Assembly (NCBI RefSeq): GCF_017353255.1
Contig: NZ_JAFMYU010000001.1
Coordinates: forward strand, 471,614-535,613
From: Fibrella aquatilis
Lineage (GTDB): Bacteria > Bacteroidota > Bacteroidia > Cytophagales > Spirosomataceae
DNA length: 64,000 nt
Direction: 5' to 3'
The notes beneath the pieces are model-generated. The model was not told the DNA's origin. It did no database searches and saw only the letters and a list, made by a program, of their open reading frames with translations. Below, in pieces: positions 16,552 through 24,694 of the stretch. Each line of letters starts with the position of its first letter. Position 1 is the stretch's first letter. The translations under genes were made by a program, and so were the position numbers.

Positions 16552-17703
16552 ATGGAAGATGTGCTGTTGAATCGTGTAGAAGAAAGCCCTAAGGTCGACC
16601 AGCGGTCGGCGCGGGTGTGGATGCCGAAGCGGGTGCTGTTTACGCCCGACGCCCTGAATGAGGCCTATGGCCAGCAGATTTACGAGCGGGTGTCGGCCCT
16701 GAAGTTGCCTATCGAGGTGATGAAGAACAACCGGCTCACTGGCCTGCGTGGGGCCGACGACCGCGAGACTTACCGCATTGCCAAAAACACGCTGGCCATT
16801 GTCAACGCGCCACCCAGCGCCATGCGCCTACAACCCATTCCGCCCTCGGCCGACTGGCAGATGAACCTGGCCGAAGGCTGCCCCGCCCACTGCCAGTACT
16901 GCTACCTGGCGGGGAGTCTGGCAGGACCACCCGTGGTGCGCGTGTATGCCAACCTGCCCACCATGCTGGCCAACACCGCCAACTACGAAGGCACCTACCC
17001 ACCCAACGCCACCTGGCAAAACGTAGACGGCAAACCCGGTCAGCGCCCTACTTCCTTTGAAGTGAGCTGCTACACCGACGTATTGGGCATTGAGCACCTG
17101 ACGGGTGGCCTGGCCGAGTGCATTCGGTATTACGGGCAGCGCGAAAACGGGCAGCTGCGGTTTGTGACAAAATACGACCAGGTAGACAGCCTGCTGACCC
17201 TGCCCCATAACGGTCATACCCGCGCCCGCGTGAGCCTTAATACCGAGTCTATTGCCCGCAAGCTGGAAGGGGGCACTGCCTCTGTGGAAGCCCGGTTGCA
17301 GGCACTCCGCAAGCTGGCCTTGCCAACAGAACTGGGCGGTGGTGGCTACCCTGTGGGCATCATTCTGGCCCCAATTATGCCCATTCCGTACTGGCAGGAG
17401 GAATACAGCCACCTACTCGACCGGATTTATGATGCACTGGATTATAGCCAGTTAGGCAGCCAGCTAGACCTGAACGTAGAGATGATCAGCCACCGGTTTA
17501 CCCCCGGCTCGAAAGATGTGCTGATGCAGTGGTACCCCAACACGTCGCTGGATATGGACGAGGCGGGCCGGTCGGCGAAGCGTAACAAATTCGGGGGCAC
17601 CAAATATGTCTACCAACCCACCGACATGCAGGCGATGAAGCGGTTCTTCTACGCCGAGTGGACCAAACGCTTCCCCAACGCGCCAATTTTGTATTGGACG
17701 TAG
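16552..17703 (+). CDS. Spore photoproduct lyase-like radical SAM protein
   Basis: A 383-residue radical SAM protein. The cluster-binding cysteines are C110, C114 and C117 in EGCPAHCQYCYLAG (CxxxCxxC), which bind the [4Fe-4S] cluster that cleaves S-adenosylmethionine. The arrangement and following segments (SFEVSCYTDVLGIEHLTGGL, RFVTKYDQVDSLL, RVSLNTESI) resemble SPL-family proteins found widely outside spore formers. In Bacillus, SplB repairs the thymine spore photoproduct; whether non-sporulating members repair DNA is unknown. Confidence 0.85.
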   Translation: MEDVLLNRVEESPKVDQRSARVWMPKRVLFTPDALNEAYGQQIYERVSALKLPIEVMKNNRLTGLRGADDRETYRIAKNTLAIVNAPPSAMRLQPIPPSADWQMNLAEGCPAHCQYCYLAGSLAGPPVVRVYANLPTMLANTANYEGTYPPNATWQNVDGKPGQRPTSFEVSCYTDVLGIEHLTGGLAECIRYYGQRENGQLRFVTKYDQVDSLLTLPHNGHTRARVSLNTESIARKLEGGTASVEARLQALRKLALPTELGGGGYPVGIILAPIMPIPYWQEEYSHLLDRIYDALDYSQLGSQLDLNVEMISHRFTPGSKDVLMQWYPNTSLDMDEAGRSAKRNKFGGTKYVYQPTDMQAMKRFFYAEWTKRFPNAPILYWT

Positions 17704-17704
17704 G

Positions 17705-17803
17705 GATTTACGAGGTACGAATTACGATTTGTTGCTTACACTGGAGGATGAGTACTCTGGCGTAAGCAACAAATCGTAATTCGTAAATCGTACCTCGTAA
17801 ATC
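17705..17803. repeat. LIR10: inverted repeat with a 7-bp unit difference between arms
   Basis: Left arm 17705-17739 and right arm 17762-17803 pair throughout, except that the right arm carries one extra 7-bp unit (TCGTAAA). The loop contains GAGTACTC. Arm words match LIR5 and LIR16. It lies between convergent genes, directly after the radical SAM stop codon. Confidence 0.88.
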
Positions 17804-18566
17804 AAAACACTCTATTCCTTGCCCGGAACTGAATGGTTAGTCCGGCAGAGAGGGTGGCGGTAGTGAGGGTCTTTTGGCTGTTGTAGGTTAGTTGCTGCGT
17901 GAGGTTCCCGTAGCGCGATTCCAGGGGCACGTTGGCGAAGGTGAAGCGGGCGGAGCTGTAATCGCCGTTTACGTGCACGGCCACCGTGGGGCTAACCCGG
18001 AAACGGAGGCTCATACCCGCGCCGCTGGCCAGGGCTTTGGCTTCGCGGTTGTCGGTACGAATGAGCGTTTCGGTCTGGTTGATCTTGCCCTGCACGCAGG
18101 TTTCGGGGCAGGTGGCCCATGCCTGACCAGCCAGCGCACGGAGGTCCAGCGCAAACCGGCCCAGGGGAATGGTAATGAACGGCCCCGCCATGAGGCTGCG
18201 GCTCTGCCAGCGACCCGATTTGCCCGCTGGTGTGCTAGCCTGAAGATTGTCGCCCGGCGATTTAATATAAGCGTTGACCATGGCGGCGGCATCATAACCG
18301 TTCTGGGTTTCTTCATAGCGGCCCATCAGGCCCAGCGGCCCGGCCAGGCGGTAGCCTGCCATCACGCTCCAGGTTTGTCCACGCAGGGCAAGGCCGTTTT
18401 CTTCAGCATCGGTGGTGCGATTGCCGAAATTGCCCAGTGGCTGACTAGTGCCCAGCGAGACGGAAACAAACCCATTTTTTTGTTGACTATTGAAGATAAA
18501 CGCTTTCTGCGCCCAGCTGCTATGAGCGGCAGCAAGCAGGAGCAGAATCAGGCACAAGCGATACAT
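17802..18566 (-). CDS. Putative outer membrane beta-barrel protein
   Basis: A 254-residue exported protein: signal peptide MYRLCLILLLLAAAHSSWAQ, then alternating hydrophobic and polar strands with SVMAGYRLAG, GPFITIPLGRFALDLRAL and a C-terminal strand ATLSAGLTIQFRAR typical of small outer membrane beta-barrels with PorT- or OmpW-like architecture. I start it at 18566; the frame continues upstream but without signal peptide. Function unknown. Confidence 0.72.
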   Translation of the reverse strand: MYRLCLILLLLAAAHSSWAQKAFIFNSQQKNGFVSVSLGTSQPLGNFGNRTTDAEENGLALRGQTWSVMAGYRLAGPLGLMGRYEETQNGYDAAAMVNAYIKSPGDNLQASTPAGKSGRWQSRSLMAGPFITIPLGRFALDLRALAGQAWATCPETCVQGKINQTETLIRTDNREAKALASGAGMSLRFRVSPTVAVHVNGDYSSARFTFANVPLESRYGNLTQQLTYNSQKTLTTATLSAGLTIQFRARNRVF

Positions 18567-18657
18567 GGATACAGTGGCTAAGTGGATTAATAGGTCGTTG
18601 GTAGGTGCAGCCACAAAACCAGTGCCACAATTCCGGCCAACCACGTATTTTTGACCC

Positions 18658-19773
18658 ATGCCGTCGCCAAGCCCACGCTTACTTTTGCAACAAATTACTG
18701 ACGATCAGTTAGTTGACTCCCATCTCTTCCCTGAAGGATTACTGGCGGCTTACCGGCATAATCCGTATTGGGGCTATGAGCGGCCCGACCCGAACCTGTT
18801 TTTTACGACCGTTAGCGTTTTCACCCTTCAGGGGCTTCTCCCCCGCCTCGCTCCTGCCGAACAGACCCTTGTCCGGCAGATCATAGATCGCGCCCTGCCC
18901 TCCTACGATGCCTTTAAAAACAAGGACGGCCTGCTTACCTACAACTTCTACGCTACCCGGCCGTCGCGGCATTTTCCGTATGGTTTGCTCATGCACCGGT
19001 TCCGTCATTTCCAGCTTCCCGACGATATCGACGATACGGCCATGGTGTACCTCACCCGCTACGGCAGCCCGGCCCAACCCAGCCCCGACGATCTGCTTTT
19101 TTTGCATGAAAAGCTCGCGCACCATGCCAACGGCACCCGGCTCTGGGTGCGAAATACCTTCCCGGAATATCGTTCGTTACAGGCTTATTCAACCTGGTTT
19201 GGGAAGAACATGCCCGTCGAATTCGATGCCTGCGCGCTGGCCAATATGCTCTGCTGCGTGTATACGTACAACCTGCCTCTGGACGTACACGCGCTGGACA
19301 GCCTGACCCTCCTGGCCGATCTGATCCGCACCGACCGCTACCGTACCGATTCCTTCCGGGCGGCGCACAACTACGCCCGTCCGTCTTTGATTGCCTACCA
19401 CGTAGCCCGGCTCATGGCCCACCACGACCCCGAAATCCTCCGCCCCATCCGCGCCAAATTCGTGGCCGACATGCGCCAGGAACTGGCCCTTACTATGCAA
19501 CCCATGGAGCAAATTCTCTGGGCCACGTCGCTGCTCCGCCTGGGTGAAAAAATCCCGGCCGTGCCACTGGAAGGCATAGAGGCCACTTTCCCCGATTTCT
19601 CCTTCTTCATAGCGGGTATGTTGTCGGCCTATGAACAGCCGGGGCTCTACCGCTGGGCACACCGCCCCTTCTGGCACATCCGCTGGCGCTGCCCCGCCCA
19701 CTGCCGGGTGCTGGTGCTGGAGTATCTTTCACTCTCTCTTTCGCTCACTTCATCTGGCCGAAATAACGGTTGA
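18658..19773 (+). CDS. Alpha/alpha-toroid-like protein with DIDDTAM motif
   Basis: A 371-residue helical protein without signal peptide. Residues 123-129 read DIDDTAM within HFQLPDDIDDTAMVYLTRYG. DxDDTA(M) is the acid motif by which class II terpene cyclases, such as copalyl diphosphate synthases, protonate their substrate, and the surrounding repeated helix pairs would suit an alpha/alpha barrel of that kind. The protein is shorter than known class II diterpene cyclases (about 500 residues or more), so it may be a single-domain relative or a convergent case. The last 14 residues (SLSLSLTSSGRNNG) come from a CT-rich tract and may not be conserved. Confidence 0.6.
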   Translation: MPSPSPRLLLQQITDDQLVDSHLFPEGLLAAYRHNPYWGYERPDPNLFFTTVSVFTLQGLLPRLAPAEQTLVRQIIDRALPSYDAFKNKDGLLTYNFYATRPSRHFPYGLLMHRFRHFQLPDDIDDTAMVYLTRYGSPAQPSPDDLLFLHEKLAHHANGTRLWVRNTFPEYRSLQAYSTWFGKNMPVEFDACALANMLCCVYTYNLPLDVHALDSLTLLADLIRTDRYRTDSFRAAHNYARPSLIAYHVARLMAHHDPEILRPIRAKFVADMRQELALTMQPMEQILWATSLLRLGEKIPAVPLEGIEATFPDFSFFIAGMLSAYEQPGLYRWAHRPFWHIRWRCPAHCRVLVLEYLSLSLSLTSSGRNNG

Positions 19774-19904
19774 TACGGGTTGTGGATGGCCTTGCGGGGG
19801 GTAGGGGGCAACTTTGTGGTGTCGGAAGGGGCTGCCAGGTCGCTTCCGGCTGCCTTCCTCTTTTCAACCAAACGCCCCGCTCAGAACGGGAAACAACAAA
19901 TCCG

Positions 19905-20402
19905 ATGAACCGTTTAGTCACCTTCCTCCTGCCCATTGTGCTTGGGCTGTTGACAACGCTTAGCGCCTGCAAAAAAGACCAGCAGGCCGTTACCCCCGAC
20001 ACCCCCGGCGATTTTGTAGCCTCGTTTGTGGGCGTGCGCTGGCAGATGGCCAGCTTTGAACTTACCCCGCCACAGGACCTCGACGGCGACGGCAGACCCG
20101 ACAGCAACCTGCTCCAGTTTATGCGCCCCTGCGACCTTGACAACACCCTGATTTTTGAACGCAACGGCAGCCTGACCGGCGACAACGGCAAGCTCAGCTG
20201 CGACGATGATGCGGCCACCAACAAACCCGGTACATGGACCTACGACAACGCGTCGAAGAAAATGACGGTGGTAGACGGCGACGACGGCAGCGTGTCGAAC
20301 TGGACGGTGGAAGAGGCCTCGGCCCGCTACCTTAAAGTAAAGACCACCATCACTGAAGATGGCCATACCTACGCCGCTGTTATCACCTGGAAAGCCGTCT
20401 AA
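19905..20402 (+). CDS. Lipocalin-like lipoprotein
   Basis: A 165-residue lipoprotein (lipobox LSAC, then KKDQQAV). The mature part resembles small lipocalin-like Bacteroidota lipoproteins: a VGVRWQMASFEL opening, a DNTLIFERNGSLTGDNGK beta hairpin and a closing strand YAAVITWKAV. The segment DLDGDGRPD resembles a calcium-binding loop. Function unknown. I place the start at 19905, at the signal peptide. A near -7 box (AACTTTG, about 19812) lies upstream. Confidence 0.7.
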   Translation: MNRLVTFLLPIVLGLLTTLSACKKDQQAVTPDTPGDFVASFVGVRWQMASFELTPPQDLDGDGRPDSNLLQFMRPCDLDNTLIFERNGSLTGDNGKLSCDDDAATNKPGTWTYDNASKKMTVVDGDDGSVSNWTVEEASARYLKVKTTITEDGHTYAAVITWKAV

Positions 20403-20432
20403 ATACACACCACCCATAGACCAGCCTTTGCC

Positions 20433-20945
20433 ATGAAAATCACCCGCCTGGAGCTGGCCGTTAACGATCTGATGGCCACGCAACAATTCTACGCTCACCG
20501 GTTATGCCTGCCTATGGTCAACGCTACCTACTGGAGCGCTACGTTTCGGGTGGGGTGGACCGAACTGATCTTCACCCAGACGCAACGCCCGGTGGCCTCT
20601 TACCGCTTTGCGCTGAACATACCCATCTACAGCCTGGAACAATACCAGCTCTGGTTCGACCTGCCCTACCTGAGCCTCGATGAACGGGGTTGTCGAATCG
20701 CTCAATTTCCGAATTGGCAGGCACGCGCAGTCTGTTTTCTAGACCCCAACGGCAATATCGTCGAGTTCATCGAGCGGCAGGATGCCGTCTGTACCGAGCC
20801 GGGAGCCTATTTCCAGGGCGTCAGTGAAGTGGGTGGGCCGTTTACCACCTACCTATCTGACTCACAGCCAGTATGCAGCCCAAAGCCCCACATCTGTACC
20901 TGCGGTAAACGTGCCGATGTAGGCGCCCTGCTGGCACAGGCTTAA
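20433..20945 (+). CDS. VOC-superfamily protein (glyoxalase-like)
   Basis: A 170-residue protein of the vicinal oxygen chelate fold: MKITRLELAVNDLMATQQFYAHRLCLPM opens the first beta-alpha-beta module, and VCFLDPNGNIVEFIERQ gives the second with a metal-ligand-type glutamate. Such proteins include glyoxalases, dioxygenases and antibiotic-binding proteins. The cysteine-rich end (VCSPKPHICTCGK) is unusual and could bind metal. The exact reaction cannot be told. It lies 30 bp after the lipoprotein gene. Confidence 0.72.
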   Translation: MKITRLELAVNDLMATQQFYAHRLCLPMVNATYWSATFRVGWTELIFTQTQRPVASYRFALNIPIYSLEQYQLWFDLPYLSLDERGCRIAQFPNWQARAVCFLDPNGNIVEFIERQDAVCTEPGAYFQGVSEVGGPFTTYLSDSQPVCSPKPHICTCGKRADVGALLAQA

Positions 20946-20971
20946 TCGTAGACCTTGGCCATTAACCATTA

Positions 20972-21045
20972 GACAAGCCCCCCCTGAAGCCATCCGGTTC
21001 AACCACCGAAATAGTGGTTTCATAGGCGTTTTGTGTTGGCTTGTC
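20972..21045. repeat. Imperfect hairpin downstream of the VOC gene
   Basis: Outer stem GACAAGCC/GGCTTGTC (20972-20979, 21038-21045) encloses a smaller AACCAC/GTGGTT stem (21001-21006, 21014-21019). It could be a terminator-like structure or a leader of the kinase gene; evidence is structural only. Confidence 0.35.
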
Positions 21046-21124
21046 GACGTTTAAGTAGGGGTGTTGCTTATTCTGAGGGTACTTTGTATCCTATTTTCGA
21101 GGCTTCATCACGCAGACGCATTGT

Positions 21125-22456
21125 ATGGATTTCGCTACCTGGAATGACCTGTTCGTGGGCATGGTTACGTCGATCCTGCTGCTGAACGTTGTTCAATGGT
21201 TTATCTACCGAGAGCGTATTTATGGGCTATATACCCTCTACATGCTGGTATGGCTGGTCTACTACGGATCTCGCATGCCCTTGTTTATCAACGATATACC
21301 CGATAAGACCTACGATTTTATCCGGGCTGGGCTGCCCTCTATCGCCTATTTTATCTACTTCGATTTTGCCAACGCTTTTCTGAACGTTCGGCAGCAGCAA
21401 CCCCGGCTGTACAGGGTATTTCAGTTCGGCAAGGCGCTGGTTATTCCCTACGTGCTGTTGCTGATCTGGCTTTGCTTTGTAGACCCGGTCTGGCACCCAG
21501 TGCTGTTCAACACCACCCATACCGTCTTGCGGATCACCTGGGCGCTGATAGCCATTTACAGCATCAGCCAGTTGTTTCGGTTTCGCCATCTGGAGGCCCG
21601 CTACTTCACCGTCGGGTCTACGTGCCTGGCCGTGGGCGGACTGCTATCGATGGTGCTCACGTTCATCTACCCCAGGCTCCCCGCCGACCTCCCCTTTTGG
21701 CAGGCCCCCATTGCCTATTTCCAGCTCGGTATTTTGGGCGAACTGCTCTGCTTTTCGCTGGGCCTGAGCTATCGGCAGCGGCGGGCGGCGGTAATAAATG
21801 CCGTTGTTGAGCAAGAATTAGTTCAGGAGCGCGAAAAACGACACCGCGAACAACTCGAAAGTGATCTGTCGGTGCAGAAGCTTCGGCAGGAAATGTCGGA
21901 GGTGCAGATGCGGGCGTTGCAGGCGCACCTGAACCCACACTTTCTGTTCAACAGCCTCAACACGCTCTCGTCGCTCATTGCCGATGAACCAATCCGGGCC
22001 GAGCAGTTTGTCGACGAAATGGCCAGCGTGTACCGGTACGTGTTGCAGACCAACGCCCAGGAACTTACCACGCTGGAACGCGAACTAGCCTTTATCGACT
22101 CGTATTTTCACCTGCTCGAAACGCGCTACGGCCGGGGTATCAGCCTCCACAATCAGGTAGACAACAGCTATCTGAACTACCTCATTCCGCCGCTGACGTT
22201 GCAACTGTTGGTAGAAAATGCGGTGAAACACAATATCATCTTAGCTACCAGCCCACTCACAATCAGCATTTTAACCAATAGAAACGGTCAGTTAATTGTG
22301 CATAATAACCTGCAACGTAAAAGCGTTAGGGTGGCCTCTAACGGCGTGGGGCTGAGCAACATCCTGACCAAATACCAGATGCTGGGCCAGCCAGCCCCCA
22401 CCATCGAAGAAACCCAGGAAACCTTTGTTGTCACGCTACCGCTGGTGAAAGGGTGA
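21125..22456 (+). CDS. LytS-type sensor histidine kinase
   Basis: A 443-residue membrane kinase. The N-terminal half (about residues 8-225) holds six or seven hydrophobic helices, a coiled linker follows (VEQELVQEREKRHREQLES), then the His-kinase module with ALQAHLNPHFLFNSLNTLSSL, whose histidine is the phospho-acceptor, and an ATPase end (LLVENAVKHN, GVGLSNILTKY). This class usually signals to LytTR regulators. It is convergent with the LytTR regulator gene at 22532-23341 and paralogous to the kinase at 23484-24608. Its last codons (LVKG stop) lie in the left arm of repeat LIR11. Confidence 0.88.
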   Translation: MDFATWNDLFVGMVTSILLLNVVQWFIYRERIYGLYTLYMLVWLVYYGSRMPLFINDIPDKTYDFIRAGLPSIAYFIYFDFANAFLNVRQQQPRLYRVFQFGKALVIPYVLLLIWLCFVDPVWHPVLFNTTHTVLRITWALIAIYSISQLFRFRHLEARYFTVGSTCLAVGGLLSMVLTFIYPRLPADLPFWQAPIAYFQLGILGELLCFSLGLSYRQRRAAVINAVVEQELVQEREKRHREQLESDLSVQKLRQEMSEVQMRALQAHLNPHFLFNSLNTLSSLIADEPIRAEQFVDEMASVYRYVLQTNAQELTTLERELAFIDSYFHLLETRYGRGISLHNQVDNSYLNYLIPPLTLQLLVENAVKHNIILATSPLTISILTNRNGQLIVHNNLQRKSVRVASNGVGLSNILTKYQMLGQPAPTIEETQETFVVTLPLVKG

Positions 22457-22530
22457 AAGAGTGAAAGAGTGAAAGAGTGTGGTCCGGCACTCTTTCACTC
22501 TTTCGCTCTTTCACTCTTTCACCCTTTCAC
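22445..22530. repeat. LIR11: inverted repeat overlapping a gene end
   Basis: Left arm 22445-22479 and right arm 22488-22530 are made of GTGAAAGA/TCTTTCAC units of 7-8 bp. The left arm starts inside the kinase gene, so the coding word GTGAAAGGGTG is copied in inverted form at the far end of the right arm (CACCCTTTCAC), 2 bp before the stop codon of the convergent gene. Confidence 0.85.
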
Positions 22531-22531
22531 T

Positions 22532-23341
22532 CTACTTCCCCATCCACTTCTTGAAGTCTGTGGCGCGCTCACGGCTTACAATGACCTCGTCGGTGGGGGC
22601 GGGTTTGATTGTGAGCTTTAATTTGTTGTTGAAATAGGGGTGAATCTGCTGCACCGAATTGATGTCGATAATGAACTGGCGGTTGGCCCGGAAAAACTGC
22701 GTCGGGTCCAGCATAGCTTCAAGTTCGTCGAGAGTGTAATCGAGGGAGAACTTCTGGTTATTGTTGGTACGGAACAGGCTCACGCCGTCTTCCGAGTAGA
22801 AATAGGCCACGTCGGCCACCTCAATGGGCACCCACTGTTGCAGGTGACGCACCAAAAACCGTTTGCGGTAGTCGGCGGGCTGAATCTGCTGCCGGAGTTG
22901 CTGCACCAGCACGTCGATGGCCACGCGCCCGGCGTCGAGATCGGGGGTTTGCACGGCGGTGTTCTGACTACGCAGCCGGTAGTGTTTCTCCAGGCTGGCC
23001 TCCAGCTCGCGCCGTTTGATGGGCTTCAGCAGATAATCTATACTGTTGACTTTGAATGCCTTAAGCGCATATTCGTCATACGACGTCGTGAAGATTACCG
23101 GCGACTCAACGGGGGTTTGCTCGAAAATATCAAAGCTCTGTCCGTCGGCCAGTTCAATGTCCATCAGAATCAGGTCGGGGGCGGGTTGCCCGCTGTTGCG
23201 GTTCTGTTCCAGCCAACTTACCGACGCCCGAACGCTGGCTGCCGTACCCACAATCTCGATGGTGGGATCAACCTCCTGAAGCAATTTGGTCAGCTTACGG
23301 ACAGCCAGTTCTTCATCTTCGACAATAAATACGTTCAGCAT
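22532..23341 (-). CDS. LytTR-family response regulator
   Basis: A 269-residue two-domain regulator. The receiver domain (about residues 1-120) has the acidic pair EDEE, phospho-acceptor D61 (LILMDIEL), FTTSYDEYA and the LLKPIK lysine. The LytTR DNA-binding domain (about residues 155-269) includes RFLVRHLQQWVPIEVADVAYFYSED and FRANRQFIIDINSVQQI. LytTR regulators bind paired direct repeats upstream of targets. Two histidine kinases flank it, so which one phosphorylates it, or whether both do, is open. Confidence 0.9.
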   Translation of the reverse strand: MLNVFIVEDEELAVRKLTKLLQEVDPTIEIVGTAASVRASVSWLEQNRNSGQPAPDLILMDIELADGQSFDIFEQTPVESPVIFTTSYDEYALKAFKVNSIDYLLKPIKRRELEASLEKHYRLRSQNTAVQTPDLDAGRVAIDVLVQQLRQQIQPADYRKRFLVRHLQQWVPIEVADVAYFYSEDGVSLFRTNNNQKFSLDYTLDELEAMLDPTQFFRANRQFIIDINSVQQIHPYFNNKLKLTIKPAPTDEVIVSRERATDFKKWMGK

Positions 23342-23483
23342 AGTTCAGGCGGTGTTTAGACAGGGGATGTATGAGTAATTGTTCCAAAGTAACAGCAGGA
23401 GGCTTTCGAGGCAATCGGGTAGTCTGATGAAGTGCAAAAAAAGGGGGTTAAACCCGTGATAAGGCCTGCTAAAGCGTAGGCCT

Positions 23484-24608
23484 CTACAACCCCGAACGGG
23501 CCACAGGCAGCGTGGCGGGCGTGTTGGCAACGGTTGGCGTGAGTAGGGGCAGCGTAACCACAAATGATTCGCCGTCGTCGCGGATATCAACGCCGGCGGT
23601 ACCCAGCAGCCGGTATTTGGCAGCAATATTGACCAGGCCAACCCCGTCTGCGGGGACGCTTGCCTGCTTCCGTTGCAGGTTGTTTCGCACAATCAGGTGC
23701 CCGTCGCGGGCCAGAATCTCGATCTGTAAGGGTTGTTCGGGCAGCATGATGTTATGTTTCACCGCGTTTTCTACCAGCATCTGAAGCGTCAGCGGGGGCA
23801 GCAACAGGCCCTGCTCCTGTTCGGGCGCAAACACATATAGCTCAATACCAGCCGTATAGCGCGTCTTAAGCAGGTGAAAGTACGAATCGATAAAGGCCAG
23901 TTCGTTGCGCAGGGTGGTCAGGTCAACCTCATTGGAGCGTAGCAGGTAACGGTACACGCTGCTTATCTCGTCGACAAACGCCTCGGCCTGTCTGGGGTTT
24001 TCGCCAATGAGTGAGGACAGCGAATTGAGGCTGTTAAACAAAAAATGCGGACTGATCTGCGTCTTCAGCGAGTCGAGCTGGCTTTGCATATTGGTTTTCA
24101 CCAGCGCTTCTTTTTCCACGTAGGTTTGCCGCCACTGCCGCAACAGATAGCCCCCCTCATAGATCACCATGTAGACGCAATGGTAAAAGAACTGAATGCC
24201 CAGCGATGAGGTATAGTCAACGGGGTGGGGCCAGAACCACCCTTTCTGGTCGATCAGCGTGTGGGCTACCTTCCGAATCAGCCAGCCGAAGTTGGCTAGC
24301 ACCGGCAGAGCGAGCAACAGCCAACGCAGGCGAATTCGGGTTTGAGTGTGGCTGGGGTAGCGCCGTTGCAGGTAAACTACTACGCGCCGGGTTAGCTCCC
24401 AACAGGTGTAGCCCGCCAAGATCGCAATCAGATCGGTTTTAATAATCTGGTAGGGCGAAAATTCGAAGTACCAGTTCAGCCGAAAAAAGAAGGTGCCGAA
24501 TAAAAACAGCGCCAATGGGCCAAAAAGCCTGATTTTTATGTCGGTCGATAGCTTCACGAGTGCGTTGGCAACAATCGTCAAGGTCGCAAAAAGGAAGAGA
24601 TTGCCCAA
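23484..24608 (-). CDS. LytS-type sensor histidine kinase
   Basis: A 374-residue kinase with about four N-terminal membrane helices and the His-kinase core LDSLKTQISPHFLFNSLNSLSSL (acceptor His near residue 190), LLVENAVKHN and GVGLVNIAAKYRLLG. It shares long identical segments with the kinase at 21125-22456 (FIDSYFHLL, FVDE-SSVYRY), so the two are paralogues. It is on the same strand as the LytTR gene, 142 bp upstream of it, which makes it the likelier direct partner. The frame could start at other in-frame codons, but this start leaves the first helix whole. Confidence 0.85.
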   Translation of the reverse strand: MGNLFLFATLTIVANALVKLSTDIKIRLFGPLALFLFGTFFFRLNWYFEFSPYQIIKTDLIAILAGYTCWELTRRVVVYLQRRYPSHTQTRIRLRWLLLALPVLANFGWLIRKVAHTLIDQKGWFWPHPVDYTSSLGIQFFYHCVYMVIYEGGYLLRQWRQTYVEKEALVKTNMQSQLDSLKTQISPHFLFNSLNSLSSLIGENPRQAEAFVDEISSVYRYLLRSNEVDLTTLRNELAFIDSYFHLLKTRYTAGIELYVFAPEQEQGLLLPPLTLQMLVENAVKHNIMLPEQPLQIEILARDGHLIVRNNLQRKQASVPADGVGLVNIAAKYRLLGTAGVDIRDDGESFVVTLPLLTPTVANTPATLPVARSGL

Positions 24609-24694
24609 CCCGAACCCGGATGAAACAACACAACCCGTCGGCGAAGCAGCCCAAAACAGGGATCAACCGTCAGTGGGCAGCTTACCGGATTCCG

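Noticed and set aside
18646..18653. TATTTTTG as a promoter -7 box.
   Set aside because: It lies only 5 bp before the ATG at 18658 and lacks a TTG at the right distance.
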